Shown in pieces: positions 1 through 6,377 of a stretch of DNA of 60,220 nucleotides. The stretch's first letter is position 1. Every line of letters begins with the position of its first letter. The notes under the pieces are model-generated. The model saw nothing but the letters and a program-made list of their open reading frames with translations. It did not search any database and was not told the origin of the DNA. The position numbers and the translations under genes are program-made. The DNA is from a virus. The stretch lies in IMG/VR virus record IMGVR_UViG_3300020498_000257, positions 1 through 60,220 of that record; one strand, written 5' to 3'.

Positions 1-531
1 GATATTCAGAATGACCCTGATTGGTTCCGCAAATCTGTTGAGTTTGCTAAGACTCAGAAGGATTGGTATTCTTGGAATAATTCTAATTGGGGAACTAAAT
101 GGGATGTAGCCGTCCGTGACGGTGATGAATATCCAAATACAGAATTGCTTGAATATAAATCAGAAGGTGATGACAACTGGGTTGTCTATAAGTATGAAAC
201 TGCTTGGTCACCTGCTGTAACTATCTTAACTAAACTAAGTAATCTTGTTCCTAACTGCCTGCTCACATTAGAGTATGAAGAAGAAACAGGTTGGGGTGGG
301 GAATATGAGATTGTCCGTGGTGATGTTAAAGAGATTCTAGAATATGAGAATCGTTGCTATGCTTGCCAATCTTTTGATACATTGTCATATTGCGAAGATG
401 ACTGCGGTGAATTCTGCTCAGAATGTAAGCAAGGTTCTTGGCAGGATGAAGTGGCTATGGCAGAATGTCAGACCCATAGTGTATTATTACCTTTGAAAAC
501 CTACACACAGGAGGAAGCATTAAATGGCTGA
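1..531 (+). CDS. Api92/DUF1281-like protein, 5' end missing
   Basis: The frame is open from the first base of the window, so the start lies outside. The residues around NWGTKWDV and the later FETAWSP-like stretch (YETAWSP) followed by LEYEEETGWGGEYE match what I know of the ferredoxin-like Api92/DUF1281 family found in phages and plasmids, whose biochemical role is unknown. The C-terminal third adds a cysteine-rich zinc-ribbon-like part (CYAC, then CEDDCGEFCSEC). It overlaps the next gene by 8 bases, so the two are probably translationally coupled. Confidence 0.7.
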   Translation, partial: DIQNDPDWFRKSVEFAKTQKDWYSWNNSNWGTKWDVAVRDGDEYPNTELLEYKSEGDDNWVVYKYETAWSPAVTILTKLSNLVPNCLLTLEYEEETGWGGEYEIVRGDVKEILEYENRCYACQSFDTLSYCEDDCGEFCSECKQGSWQDEVAMAECQTHSVLLPLKTYTQEEALNG

Positions 532-739
532 ACTATTTATAGATACAATAGCAGAGCACATTACAGGCGCTATGCAACAAGAAATTGGTGAAGAGTTATT
601 TGACCAATGGTCCTATAACAATTTAGAGGAGGGTGAGGCATATGCTGAATTTAGATTTATGGAATATGCTTCACCTGAATTAAAGCAGCAATACAACGAA
701 TACTATGGATACATAGAGGGAGATGAATTCTTACTATGA
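524..739 (+). CDS. Small acidic hypothetical protein
   Basis: A 71-residue acidic protein rich in Glu, Tyr and Phe; no family recognised. The start ATG overlaps the end of the upstream gene and follows an AGGAGG-like site in that gene's coding sequence (acacaggaggaagc). The stop overlaps the ATG of the next gene, so it sits within a compact rightward operon of tiny genes. Confidence 0.65.
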   Translation: MAELFIDTIAEHITGAMQQEIGEELFDQWSYNNLEEGEAYAEFRFMEYASPELKQQYNEYYGYIEGDEFLL

Positions 740-909
740 ATAGATATGGATTTGTAATTAAATTAGAAGGTGCAGTAATGGCCAATAATGAAAAAGAAGC
801 ACACGAGAAAATTAATCTACACCTAAACGATTTGGGTGAAGTTGATAGTGCAAGATATGATTTAAATTGGCCTGATGTATCTTGGGATATGGAGTATGAG
901 TTACTATGA
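736..909 (+). CDS. Hypothetical 57-residue protein
   Basis: The ATG overlaps the upstream stop (ATGA arrangement). The product starts MNRYGFVIKLEG and ends WPDVSWDMEYELL, with a pattern reminiscent of small beta-alpha proteins, but I recognise no family. Support comes from uninterrupted reading and tight packing with both neighbours; the end overlaps the next start. Confidence 0.5.
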   Translation: MNRYGFVIKLEGAVMANNEKEAHEKINLHLNDLGEVDSARYDLNWPDVSWDMEYELL

Positions 910-1028
910 GCCATAGACACAATTGGGAATGGACTCCATTTTGGCACAGATATACGTGCAAATGTGGAGCAGCACAAGATATGTCAAAAGAACTACAAGA
1001 TAATGAATTGGGGGTAGTAATATTTTAG
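906..1028 (+). CDS. Tiny Cys/His protein
   Basis: A 40-residue product beginning MSHRHNWEWTPFWHRYTC with a CKC pair and several His residues, which could bind a metal. It overlaps the upstream stop by 4 bases. The next gene lacks a clear start of its own near this stop, and a -1 shift near the stop would enter its frame, so the boundary is uncertain. Confidence 0.45.
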   Translation: MSHRHNWEWTPFWHRYTCKCGAAQDMSKELQDNELGVVIF

Positions 1029-1054
1029 GATATACTGCAGAAGATTTAGATCGT

Positions 1055-1195
1055 ATGACTAATGCTGTTCACGATGCTAAGTTATTCTATCTTAGAACTC
1101 CGTCCGATTTAATGGACAAGGAACCTTTGAGAAAAGACCTGGAGGATGCGGTCAGCTTTCTACAGGGTCTATGGGCAGAAGGGTATTTTGACTAA
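1055..1195 (+). CDS. Small hypothetical protein, start uncertain
   Basis: From this ATG the product is 46 residues (MTNAVHDAKLFYLRTPSDLM...), helical and charged. The frame stays open upstream to about 1007 with coding-looking residues (NILGYTAEDLDR), but that extension has no ATG, GTG or TTG. The true start may therefore be an unusual codon or a frameshift out of the upstream gene. The stop overlaps the next ATG. Confidence 0.4.
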   Translation: MTNAVHDAKLFYLRTPSDLMDKEPLRKDLEDAVSFLQGLWAEGYFD

Positions 1196-1311
1196 TGGGG
1201 GCCAAATGTCAGCATTACTGGGAGTGTTCAGATGTCCCTGGAATTTATACTTGTCAGTGCTCTATGGTAAGATACTTCAATAGAGAAACGGGAGAATATC
1301 ATTATGAATAA
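1195..1311 (+). CDS. Tiny Cys-rich protein
   Basis: A 38-residue product starting MGAKCQHYWEC with two more cysteines (CQC), so a possible zinc-binding peptide. It begins in the stop codon of the preceding frame (TAATG) and ends overlapping the next ATG by 8 bases, the packing seen throughout this block. No family recognised. Confidence 0.4.
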   Translation: MGAKCQHYWECSDVPGIYTCQCSMVRYFNRETGEYHYE

Positions 1312-1498
1312 ATCATCAAGGTTTATGGAGTATCTAAAGATACATCTAATTAGTTTAGAACAAGACCTAGAACAAATTGATTATGTTAATGCTCATCATT
1401 TTTATAGGGTTAAACAAGCAGAGATTGAGAATACCAGGCATATTTTGTCAGTGGCTACTGATATAATGAACTCTACTAACGAAAGGGTATATGGATGA
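1304..1498 (+). CDS. Helical hypothetical protein
   Basis: A 64-residue mostly helical protein (SSRFMEYLKIHLISLEQDL...) with a plausible coiled coil. A GGGAG ribosome-binding sequence lies ten bases ahead of the ATG. The stop overlaps the next start (ATGA). No family recognised. Confidence 0.55.
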   Translation: MNKSSRFMEYLKIHLISLEQDLEQIDYVNAHHFYRVKQAEIENTRHILSVATDIMNSTNERVYG

Positions 1499-1656
1499 AA
1501 CTATCATCAGAAGTAAAGGAAGACCTTCAGGACCAAGCCGACCAAATCATTTACTTTGAAGCAGCGATGTCCAATGAAGACAAAGCCTCCAAAGCAGTCT
1601 ATGACCGCCTTGTAGAGATTTACAAGGTTGCATTCAAGGAAGGTGCCAAGAAGTGA
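1495..1656 (+). CDS. Small charged helical protein
   Basis: A 53-residue helical, charged product (MKLSSEVKEDLQDQADQIIYF...) starting four bases before the upstream stop and ending four bases into the next gene. From here to about 2230 the DNA is visibly more GC-rich than the rest of the window. Function unknown. Confidence 0.55.
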   Translation: MKLSSEVKEDLQDQADQIIYFEAAMSNEDKASKAVYDRLVEIYKVAFKEGAKK

Positions 1657-1922
1657 CACCTGAAGACATTGGACTACCACCACACCTACAACGTTTGGTT
1701 AATGCGGGTGTTAGTGGATTAGATATAATGCACGGAGAACTAAAGAATCTAATGTTGATTGCTGAACAAGACCTAGCAAGCGCATTAGAGCAGGAGGAGT
1801 TGTCTGAAGAGGCAATGGATTCTATGGTCCGCACAGAATGTGAAGGGCGCCTAGATATGCTAGTCGAACTGTATCAACTAACGTATCAACTATCATTTGC
1901 GATTGGAGCACGGACACTATGA
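1653..1922 (+). CDS. Hypothetical 89-residue acidic protein
   Basis: Starts at GTG overlapping the previous stop (GTGA). The product is helical and acidic (DLASALEQEELSEEAMDSM), with no cysteine cluster and no recognised domain. It overlaps the following ATG by 4 bases. Codon use is richer in G and C than in the leftward genes. Confidence 0.6.
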   Translation: MTPEDIGLPPHLQRLVNAGVSGLDIMHGELKNLMLIAEQDLASALEQEELSEEAMDSMVRTECEGRLDMLVELYQLTYQLSFAIGARTL

Positions 1923-2236
1923 AGCCTGATGACAAAGACAAACTAAATGAATGTTTATCTATCCTAGACAGCACAGACCTAGGCCTGTCCCTGGTTTGGC
2001 TATGGACCTGGTCAACTATTAATAACATCTTTGAGGATGAGACCTACAAGCAGAAGTGCACCATAGATGAGATGTGGGACCACCTCTGCGAGGCCGTAGA
2101 GAGCGGTGCAGGCTTCTCTCTGGAGTATGGTGCCGAACAGCACAACGACGACGTCCTTGAATGGATGTTGAACCGTGAATACATTGTGGACACAATGTTC
2201 GAAGACGATGAGGAGGAAGAAGATGAAGATGAGTGA
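1919..2236 (+). CDS. Hypothetical protein with acidic tail
   Basis: A 105-residue acidic protein ending in a run of Glu and Asp (FEDDEEEEDEDE). The acidic tail resembles DNA-mimic or SSB-like tails, but nothing else supports a function. The DNA of the tail (GAGGAGGAAGAAG) doubles as the ribosome-binding site of the next gene. Confidence 0.6.
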   Translation: MKPDDKDKLNECLSILDSTDLGLSLVWLWTWSTINNIFEDETYKQKCTIDEMWDHLCEAVESGAGFSLEYGAEQHNDDVLEWMLNREYIVDTMFEDDEEEEDEDE

Positions 2237-2369
2237 CACATACATCAATGATCAATTAAACAAAGCACAGCAGCTTTTGTGGGGTGGATCCGAAACAGAA
2301 AATATCGAGGCCCATAACATCATTGCTAAATTAATTAAAGATCGTATTGAACAAACAGATCTTTTGTGA
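2223..2369 (+). CDS. Small hypothetical protein
   Basis: A 48-residue product (MKMSDTYINDQLNKAQQLL...). I chose the ATG at 2223 because a strong purine-rich site (GGAGGAAGAAG) inside the upstream gene lies just before it; the ATG two codons later is also possible. It is the last gene of the leftmost operon. The first copy of the 47-bp repeat starts on its stop codon. Confidence 0.5.
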   Translation: MKMSDTYINDQLNKAQQLLWGGSETENIEAHNIIAKLIKDRIEQTDLL

Positions 2370-2414
2370 GGGCCGAATTTCTCGGTTACGACACGCAATA
2401 AAAAACTCCTGAAG
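2368..2414 (+). repeat. 47-bp dispersed repeat, copy A
   Basis: First of three equal-length, ungapped copies (others at 3200-3246 and 3257-3303). Shared blocks are GAGGGCC, then AATTT, TTACGACAC and CCTGAAG. It lies between a stop codon and a promoter, so it may be an operator or a transcription-control element. No other copy was seen in the window. Confidence 0.7.
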
Positions 2415-2418
2415 GCTA

Positions 2419-2447
2419 TTTACAATTTCGTGAATAGTTGATATACT
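2419..2447 (+). promoter_or_regulatory. Sigma70-type promoter for the Lsr2-like gene
   Basis: TTTACA at 2419-2424, a 17-base spacer and TATACT at 2442-2447. It points rightward to the gene at 2479, leaving a leader of about 25 bases that contains GAAAGGGG as ribosome-binding site. Confidence 0.75.
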
Positions 2448-2478
2448 TGATAAAACATCTCTTGAAAGGGGATCTAAA

Positions 2479-2628
2479 ATGGCAACAAAGCGTGAATATC
2501 TAAAGCAGCAAGGCATTGCAGTAGGCGTCCGTGGACGTTTCTCAGGCGCAGCCAAGGTAGCTCTAGCGGAAGCTACAGCAAAGGGCATTACATTTACAGC
2601 AGAGGCTCCAGCCAACAAAGCTAAGTAA
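2479..2628 (+). CDS. Miniature Lsr2-like DNA-binding protein
   Basis: A 49-residue basic protein. The segment YLKQQGIAVGVRGRFSGAAK resembles the C-terminal DNA-binding domain of actinobacterial Lsr2, whose core is an R-G-R loop that enters the AT-rich minor groove, preceded by a helix like WAREHGYEV and followed by an alanine-rich helix. The N-terminal oligomerisation domain of Lsr2 is absent, so it could act as a small xenogeneic-silencer antagonist or a minor-groove binder. It has its own strong promoter and is followed by a terminator. Confidence 0.6.
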   Translation: MATKREYLKQQGIAVGVRGRFSGAAKVALAEATAKGITFTAEAPANKAK

Positions 2629-2637
2629 TCCAGGGAC

Positions 2638-2682
2638 GGAGGTCAGGGCTTCGTTGGTCCTTGACCTCCTCTCTTATTTTTG
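2638..2682 (+). terminator. Rho-independent terminator after the Lsr2-like gene
   Basis: GGAGGTCAGGG at 2638-2648 pairs with CCTTGACCTCC at 2659-2669 (11 pairs, one G-T) around a ten-base loop, then a T-rich stretch. The right arm contains the -35 box of the next promoter. Confidence 0.8.
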
Positions 2683-2689
2683 GTATAAT
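2661..2689 (+). promoter_or_regulatory. Sigma70-type promoter for the 2713 gene
   Basis: TTGACC at 2661-2666, a 17-base spacer and a perfect TATAAT at 2684-2689. The -35 box is embedded in the terminator stem of the upstream gene. Confidence 0.8.
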
Positions 2690-2712
2690 CGACAGTTAGG
2701 CGAAAGGCGGAT

Positions 2713-3090
2713 ATGAAAAAGACACAAGAAATCAAAGTAGCAGAATCATTGGTTAATCTAATGGATGACCATTGGTTTAGTCCAACAATTTTTGGACATT
2801 ATCTAGCAGAACAACCGCTATATACACTTGACCGTATTATGGAAATGATTGTATCAGTTATATCAGAACAAGCAAAGATGTATGAGTTCTATTCAAATAG
2901 AGGGACATCAACCGAAGGTCTGCTTCTAGCAAATGAATTGAACGAATGTATCAAGGCTTACCAAGAGTCTAATCAATTAAACAATCTTAAACTTCCTTCC
3001 CGTTCTTTTAAAGTTCCAAAGCGGGAGGAACCAGTAAGACAAAATATATTTGGGTGGAAGGAAGAAGAAGATCCATTCAATCCATCATAG
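2713..3090 (+). CDS. Hypothetical 125-residue phage protein
   Basis: A mixed-charge, mainly helical protein (MKKTQEIKVAESLVNLMDDHW...) with a hydrophilic Lys/Glu-rich C-terminus; no domain recognised. AAAGGCGG ten bases upstream of the ATG serves as ribosome-binding site, and a near-consensus promoter precedes it. It is the last rightward gene; beyond it the transcript meets a hairpin with a T-run and then a long non-coding zone. Confidence 0.65.
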   Translation: MKKTQEIKVAESLVNLMDDHWFSPTIFGHYLAEQPLYTLDRIMEMIVSVISEQAKMYEFYSNRGTSTEGLLLANELNECIKAYQESNQLNNLKLPSRSFKVPKREEPVRQNIFGWKEEEDPFNPS

Positions 3091-3149
3091 GCATACATAC
3101 AATGAATAGAAGAATGCCTGGTTAGATAGATAAACATATCTAGCCCAAA

Positions 3150-3187
3150 TTATCCACAGGGTTATCCACATCCTGTGGATTTTTTGT
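3150..3187 (+). other. DnaA-box pair and terminator-like hairpin
   Basis: Two perfect DnaA-box 9-mers (TTATCCACA) lie at 3150-3158 and 3162-3170 on the same strand, and a degenerate inverted one follows at 3174-3182. The same DNA folds as a hairpin (ATCCACAGG with CCTGTGGAT) followed by TTTTTT, so it can also terminate the 2713 transcript. Very AT-rich DNA follows, as at many origins. Both readings are possible. Confidence 0.55.
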
Positions 3188-3199
3188 ATGTGTGGGCAT

Positions 3200-3246
3200 G
3201 AGGGCCAAATTTTCTATTTACGACACATGATCTCAAACCCCTGAAG
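3200..3246 (+). repeat. 47-bp dispersed repeat, copy B
   Basis: Aligns without gaps to copy A at 2368-2414 (shared GAGGGCC, AATTT, TTACGACAC and CCTGAAG). It directly follows the DnaA-box hairpin and is ten bases from copy C. Confidence 0.7.
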
Positions 3247-3256
3247 CTTCTAACAT

Positions 3257-3303
3257 GTGGGCAAATTTTTCTATTTACGAAGGCTTGACAAAAATCCCTG
3301 AAA
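3257..3303 (+). repeat. 47-bp dispersed repeat, copy C
   Basis: The first 24 bases nearly match copy B (GGGC, AAATTTT, CTATTTACGA); the second half keeps CCCTGAA. TTGACA at 3285-3290 within it, with TACAGA 17 bases later, could be a rightward promoter. Confidence 0.65.
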
Positions 3304-3786
3304 ATGCTACAGAATATGTCTAATTAGATATATAATCATTATAGAATGTCGACAAATCTGTAGAGAATATGGCAAAATAGATCAAAATTCCTCATAAAAT
3401 CCCTTGACAAAATGAGATCAATATGCTGCTATATAGGGGTATATATGTCCAATTTGTCCTGTTGACATTACGATTAAGTATATGATATGCTCGATTACAT
3501 AGATATGTTTAACTAGATATATGTATAGTAAATAGAAACTAATCTATAGTATAAATTCTCCACAATACTCCACTTTGCTCCACTATATAAGCCTTCTAAG
3601 GGCTATATGAGAGCATATAATGGGCGGGGGGATATAGATGATAGAGGGTAATTTAATCTAATTCGTACATTGGCAGCAAGGCTGTACATCTGGTACAAAG
3701 CTGATAGGTTTGCCCTGTATATGGACATTGCTCCAGAAAGGTCTCATGTATCTTATGTCTGGATATATAGCAGATAATTCTATTGA
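3304..3786. other. Long AT-rich non-coding convergence zone
   Basis: No credible gene on either strand. The rightward genes end before it and the leftward genes end after it. It contains further promoter-like sequences on the plus strand (TTGACA about 3404, and TTGACA at about 3464 with TATGCT 18 bases later) although no plus-strand gene follows. A non-coding RNA, an origin or a transcription-collision buffer are all possible; I see no tRNA. Confidence 0.5.
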
Positions 3787-4026
3787 TCATAGATGAATAG
3801 GGTTAACTGGCTCTTTGGACCAATGTATATAAGATCTAATATAGACTATGCCATAGGCTATTGCTGCAAATATGAATCCGTATTGCTTGGTAGTAATAGC
3901 GTATATGATCCATAGGAACTCATTGAATAGTAATAGTAGCCAAGCCCATACTGTCTTCCGCCCCACGAAATATATGCCTGTTACACCGATTGCTGCCAAT
4001 ATATACGACCAATACACTACATCCAC
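3787..4026 (-). CDS. Small three-helix membrane protein
   Basis: 79 residues with about three hydrophobic segments (YILAAIGVTGIYFVG, WAWLLLLFNEFLWIIYAI, FIFAAIAYGIVYI). The aromatic-rich layout resembles half of a PnuC-type or SWEET-type carrier and also small holin-like proteins; I cannot choose between them. It is the most distal gene of the whole leftward array and overlaps the upstream gene by 10 bases. Confidence 0.6.
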   Translation of the reverse strand: MDVVYWSYILAAIGVTGIYFVGRKTVWAWLLLLFNEFLWIIYAITTKQYGFIFAAIAYGIVYIRSYIHWSKEPVNPIHL

Positions 4027-4262
4027 CTTGCTCTATAGAATCTAGTGTCTTCTACTATATTCTTTACCAATAAACCTTCATCCTGTGATACTCTAGTTAC
4101 AGGTGCAGTATTTACAAAAACGCCAGTTTTCCTAGCTTTTATCTTAGGGTTCTTACTTACTCTTAAAGGGATCTTTTCAGGCCATAGGCCTGCAGCCTTC
4201 ATTTCTCTTTCCCATTTAGCAAGTTCCTTCTTATTTGGGAACTCATTCTTTTTCTTTGTCAT
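4017..4262 (-). CDS. Basic hypothetical protein
   Basis: 81 residues, strongly basic at the N-terminus (MTKKKNEFPNKKELAKWERE). No recognised domain. The start is supported by a -10 box exactly six bases before the ATG, which predicts a leaderless mRNA, and by overlap with the downstream membrane-protein gene. Confidence 0.6.
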   Translation of the reverse strand: MTKKKNEFPNKKELAKWEREMKAAGLWPEKIPLRVSKNPKIKARKTGVFVNTAPVTRVSQDEGLLVKNIVEDTRFYRARWM

Positions 4263-4268
4263 ATAGAT

Positions 4269-4274
4269 ATTATA
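4269..4274 (-). promoter_or_regulatory. Leaderless promoter (-10) of the 4262 gene
   Basis: TATAAT on the minus strand, separated by six bases from the ATG, so transcription should start at or next to the start codon. Confidence 0.6.
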
Positions 4275-4303
4275 CTATATGTATATAATTCTAGTCAACT
4301 ACT

Positions 4304-4885
4304 TTATCTATTAGGTCCGAATATTGGAGTTATAGTAGGATGCATATCATCATCATCTGACCACTTCCCCGTCGAATATCCTATCTCTTTTTCTTCTGGC
4401 TCGTCAACGTAGTTGACTAAATGGTCTCTACCGCCGCCGATTTCACTATTACTGAAATCAAGTTGTAGTTCATTGTGATCTAATGTATAGTATTTGATAT
4501 ATCTAACTTCATCTATAATTTTATGGCATAGGGCTGTATCTATCATATTATCAGAATAACTATTTGTAATTGGTTTTGCTGAGAAATATACTATGTAGTT
4601 TGTATCTGGGTATTTAGTTTTAATTAAGGCCCCATTTGCTATAGCTTTCTTTACGTTATCTGTCCTCTGGGCTCCAGGGCGCTTTTTATCGTCCTTATGG
4701 CCACCCTTGGACTCTACATGGCAGGTTAGCATATCTGGTCCAGACGCAACAAAATCAACCTCACAGCCCGTTCCAGGCATGTATACGTTCTTCTTAATAG
4801 AAGTAAAGCCACGCTCTTTTAAGTCTTCAAGAACAAGGTCTTCAAACTCATCTCCAGATTTCTTTGACTCAGATTGAAAGTTCAT
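4304..4885 (-). CDS. Putative PD-(D/E)XK nuclease
   Basis: 193 residues. The order of conserved positions fits the PD-(D/E)XK fold: an N-terminal Glu helix (GDEFEDLVLEDLKERGF), then CEVDF, then a strand with HVESKGG, giving D-x(n)-E-x-K. Such proteins in phages include restriction-like and recombination nucleases; substrate and role are unknown. Near the C-terminus it encodes NSEIGGGR, specified by a 26-base stretch nearly identical to one in the 5415 gene. It overlaps the upstream gene by 4 bases. Confidence 0.6.
   Translation of the reverse strand: MNFQSESKKSGDEFEDLVLEDLKERGFTSIKKNVYMPGTGCEVDFVASGPDMLTCHVESKGGHKDDKKRPGAQRTDNVKKAIANGALIKTKYPDTNYIVYFSAKPITNSYSDNMIDTALCHKIIDEVRYIKYYTLDHNELQLDFSNSEIGGGRDHLVNYVDEPEEKEIGYSTGKWSDDDDMHPTITPIFGPNR
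4425..4450 (-). repeat. 26-bp repeat inside coding sequence, copy 1
   Basis: 24 of 26 bases equal 5443-5468. Both copies lie near the 3' ends of two otherwise different genes and encode N-S-E-x-x-G-G-R. Confidence 0.6.
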
Positions 4886-5037
4886 TTCTTAGGAACTATC
4901 CTTTTAATTTCATAAAAACATTCTGGGCATTCGCCAACATGTAGCCAGTTACCTGAATCTAGTACTACTATGGCAGTTAATTTGCCTTCTACACTCTTAT
5001 TACAAGATACACAAAAAGCATTAAGCTTTATTGTCAT
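4882..5037 (-). CDS. Zinc-ribbon protein, 51 residues
   Basis: Two CxxC knuckles (CVSC near residue 9, CPEC near residue 37) predict a single zinc ribbon. Small zinc ribbons of this type are common in phage operons; the partner is unknown. The stop overlaps the start of the nuclease-like gene and the start lies inside the end of the upstream gene. Confidence 0.6.
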   Translation of the reverse strand: MTIKLNAFCVSCNKSVEGKLTAIVVLDSGNWLHVGECPECFYEIKRIVPKK

Positions 5038-5308
5038 CTGCTTCTCTTAGCCATTGGTCTTCCCATAGACCCATCAAAGATTTGTTGCCGATATCATCAA
5101 AATAGTATCGTTTCTTTTCTGGGCTATATGTCCATCCATACCAAGTATCACCCTCTGACCATGTTAGATTAGTTGGTACTTCATTGTCTTCATATTCTTT
5201 AAGTAGTCTAAGCAGATCATCATTTTCTCTGACTACCGACTGAATTGCCTCTCTAAGGCGCTTAGGACGCATAAGGTATCTTTCCACTAAATCAATTAAC
5301 ATTTTCAT
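5021..5308 (-). CDS. Hypothetical helical protein
   Basis: From this ATG the product starts MKMLIDLVERYLMRPKRLRE. I prefer it over the ATG at 5338 because AAAGGAT lies just before it and the longer form would overlap the upstream gene more. The C-terminal part is tryptophan-rich (TWYGWTY). Function unknown. Confidence 0.55.
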   Translation of the reverse strand: MKMLIDLVERYLMRPKRLREAIQSVVRENDDLLRLLKEYEDNEVPTNLTWSEGDTWYGWTYSPEKKRYYFDDIGNKSLMGLWEDQWLREADDNKA

Positions 5309-5402
5309 CTGGATCCTTTTCCCATGTAAGTTTTCCATCTTTATATACGGGCCAATAGCCCAACGGACGCCAGTCCATCTTCATGATTTTAGGCTCTTTC
5401 AT
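5292..5402 (-). CDS. Tiny hypothetical protein, 36 residues
   Basis: Product MKEPKIMKMDWRPLGYWPVY... with no known domain. A leaderless-type -10 box sits six bases before the ATG, and the 3' end overlaps the next gene by 17 bases. Confidence 0.5.
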   Translation of the reverse strand: MKEPKIMKMDWRPLGYWPVYKDGKLTWEKDPDENVN

Positions 5403-5408
5403 ATAATT

Positions 5409-5414
5409 AGTATA
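5409..5414 (-). promoter_or_regulatory. Leaderless promoter (-10) of the 5402 gene
   Basis: TATACT on the minus strand, six bases before the ATG. It directly abuts the stop codon of the 5415 gene. Confidence 0.55.
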
Positions 5415-5588
5415 CTATATAGGACGGGTACCGTCAATACCCTCTCTACCGCCGACGTTTTCACTATTTGCGATCTCATTCTCATGATATTGTATATGGT
5501 AATCCCTTAGTTGATAGGTTACTGCACAATAACAAATAGGACAACTAGTTATCCATTGGGACTTATCTTCCCAGGCTTTAGGCGTCAT
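5415..5588 (-). CDS. Small putative C2H2-type zinc protein
   Basis: 57 residues with CPICYC near residue 16 and two His (HIQYH) some 12 residues later, a zinc-finger-like spacing. The C-terminus carries NSENVGGRE from the 26-base repeat shared with the nuclease-like gene. The ATG overlaps the stop of the upstream oxygenase-like gene. Function unknown. Confidence 0.55.
   Translation of the reverse strand: MTPKAWEDKSQWITSCPICYCAVTYQLRDYHIQYHENEIANSENVGGREGIDGTRPI
5443..5468 (-). repeat. 26-bp repeat inside coding sequence, copy 2
   Basis: Two mismatches to 4425-4450. The two host genes are otherwise unlike each other. Confidence 0.6.
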
Positions 5589-6217
5589 TAAAAACTTGCT
5601 GAAATTGTATACCTATCCCAAGAAGCAATCACATGCTCTGTAATCTTAGTAGAAGCTGGCATTACGATCACTGTATAAGGCTCTGGCTTAATCCATGCAT
5701 CTATTTGATTAATATTTTCTGGATACTTAGGGTGTACTAACGGGTTGATTGATGTATCGTCTTTTGTTGAGAAGGATATCTGTCCGCCAACGTAGTCATC
5801 GTTTAGATAAAACACAGCAACATATCCACTGCCAAGAGAATGAGTTCTTAGGTTGTGTCCCTTTTTATTTCTTTTAACAACTGTTGCACTAATAGGATCA
5901 TTTTCTTTTTTAATTGAGTGAGACTCTTTATATTCCTTGATACATTCATTAATTATTTTATCAAATTTAGATAAATTACCAGCTGTAAAAGCTCTTTTGT
6001 CTGATATCTCGTTGTCTGGTGTCCAAACATCTCCCTGGACATGCTCTTTGCCTACAGAATCTGTCCATAGATCAGAGGTATTCTCCACTGGCCCTTGAAG
6101 ACCATTTATAGACCATAAGCCAGCCGTTATAAGGGCTTCTCTCTGCTCTCTAAATGTTTCTGATATATCGTTGTAGTATGTAATATCATCAGTAATTTTA
6201 TTTATGTTCATGTTCAT
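5588..6217 (-). CDS. Degenerate 2OG-Fe(II) oxygenase-like protein
   Basis: 209 residues. The C-terminal half follows the prolyl-4-hydroxylase pattern: a strand with NLRTHSLGSGY, then AVFYLNDDYVGGQISF, then a distal histidine and arginine (TEHVIASWDRYTIS). The usual first iron motif HxD reads H-S-L here, so one metal ligand appears lost and the protein may not be catalytic. It is one of six 2OG-oxygenase-like genes in this window. The N-terminal half is not recognisable. Confidence 0.6.
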   Translation of the reverse strand: MNMNINKITDDITYYNDISETFREQREALITAGLWSINGLQGPVENTSDLWTDSVGKEHVQGDVWTPDNEISDKRAFTAGNLSKFDKIINECIKEYKESHSIKKENDPISATVVKRNKKGHNLRTHSLGSGYVAVFYLNDDYVGGQISFSTKDDTSINPLVHPKYPENINQIDAWIKPEPYTVIVMPASTKITEHVIASWDRYTISASF

Positions 6218-6231
6218 GCTCTTCTCTCATA

Positions 6232-6366
6232 TTATGAAGCACCTGGGAATTCAAAGTGATCTTTGCATACTTCTACAACCTTAAACACTTCATTTACCTT
6301 TTCAGGCTTTAATGACATATATTCTGCATTGTTGTTACAATAAAAACAGGGGGTCATTATTAACAT
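6232..6366 (-). CDS. Tiny CxxC protein, 44 residues
   Basis: Contains PCFYCNNNA and, 24 residues later, CKDH, a possible C-C-C-H zinc site. The ATG at 6366 is preferred because AAGG precedes it by nine bases; a second ATG lies three codons on. It sits between the oxygenase-like and sulfotransferase-like genes. Confidence 0.5.
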   Translation of the reverse strand: MLIMTPCFYCNNNAEYMSLKPEKVNEVFKVVEVCKDHFEFPGAS

Positions 6367-6377
6367 AATGACTTACC

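Noticed and set aside
657-977. 106-residue minus-strand frame
   Set aside because: Opposes three tightly coupled plus-strand genes; composition not protein-like.
2012-2255. Three minus-strand frames, one a poly-Ser run
   Set aside because: Antisense of the acidic tail and coding sequence of the 1919 gene.
3640-3740. tRNA-like or regulatory RNA structure in the convergence zone
   Set aside because: Only short complementary pieces (GTAC, CAGC); no cloverleaf or stable stem.
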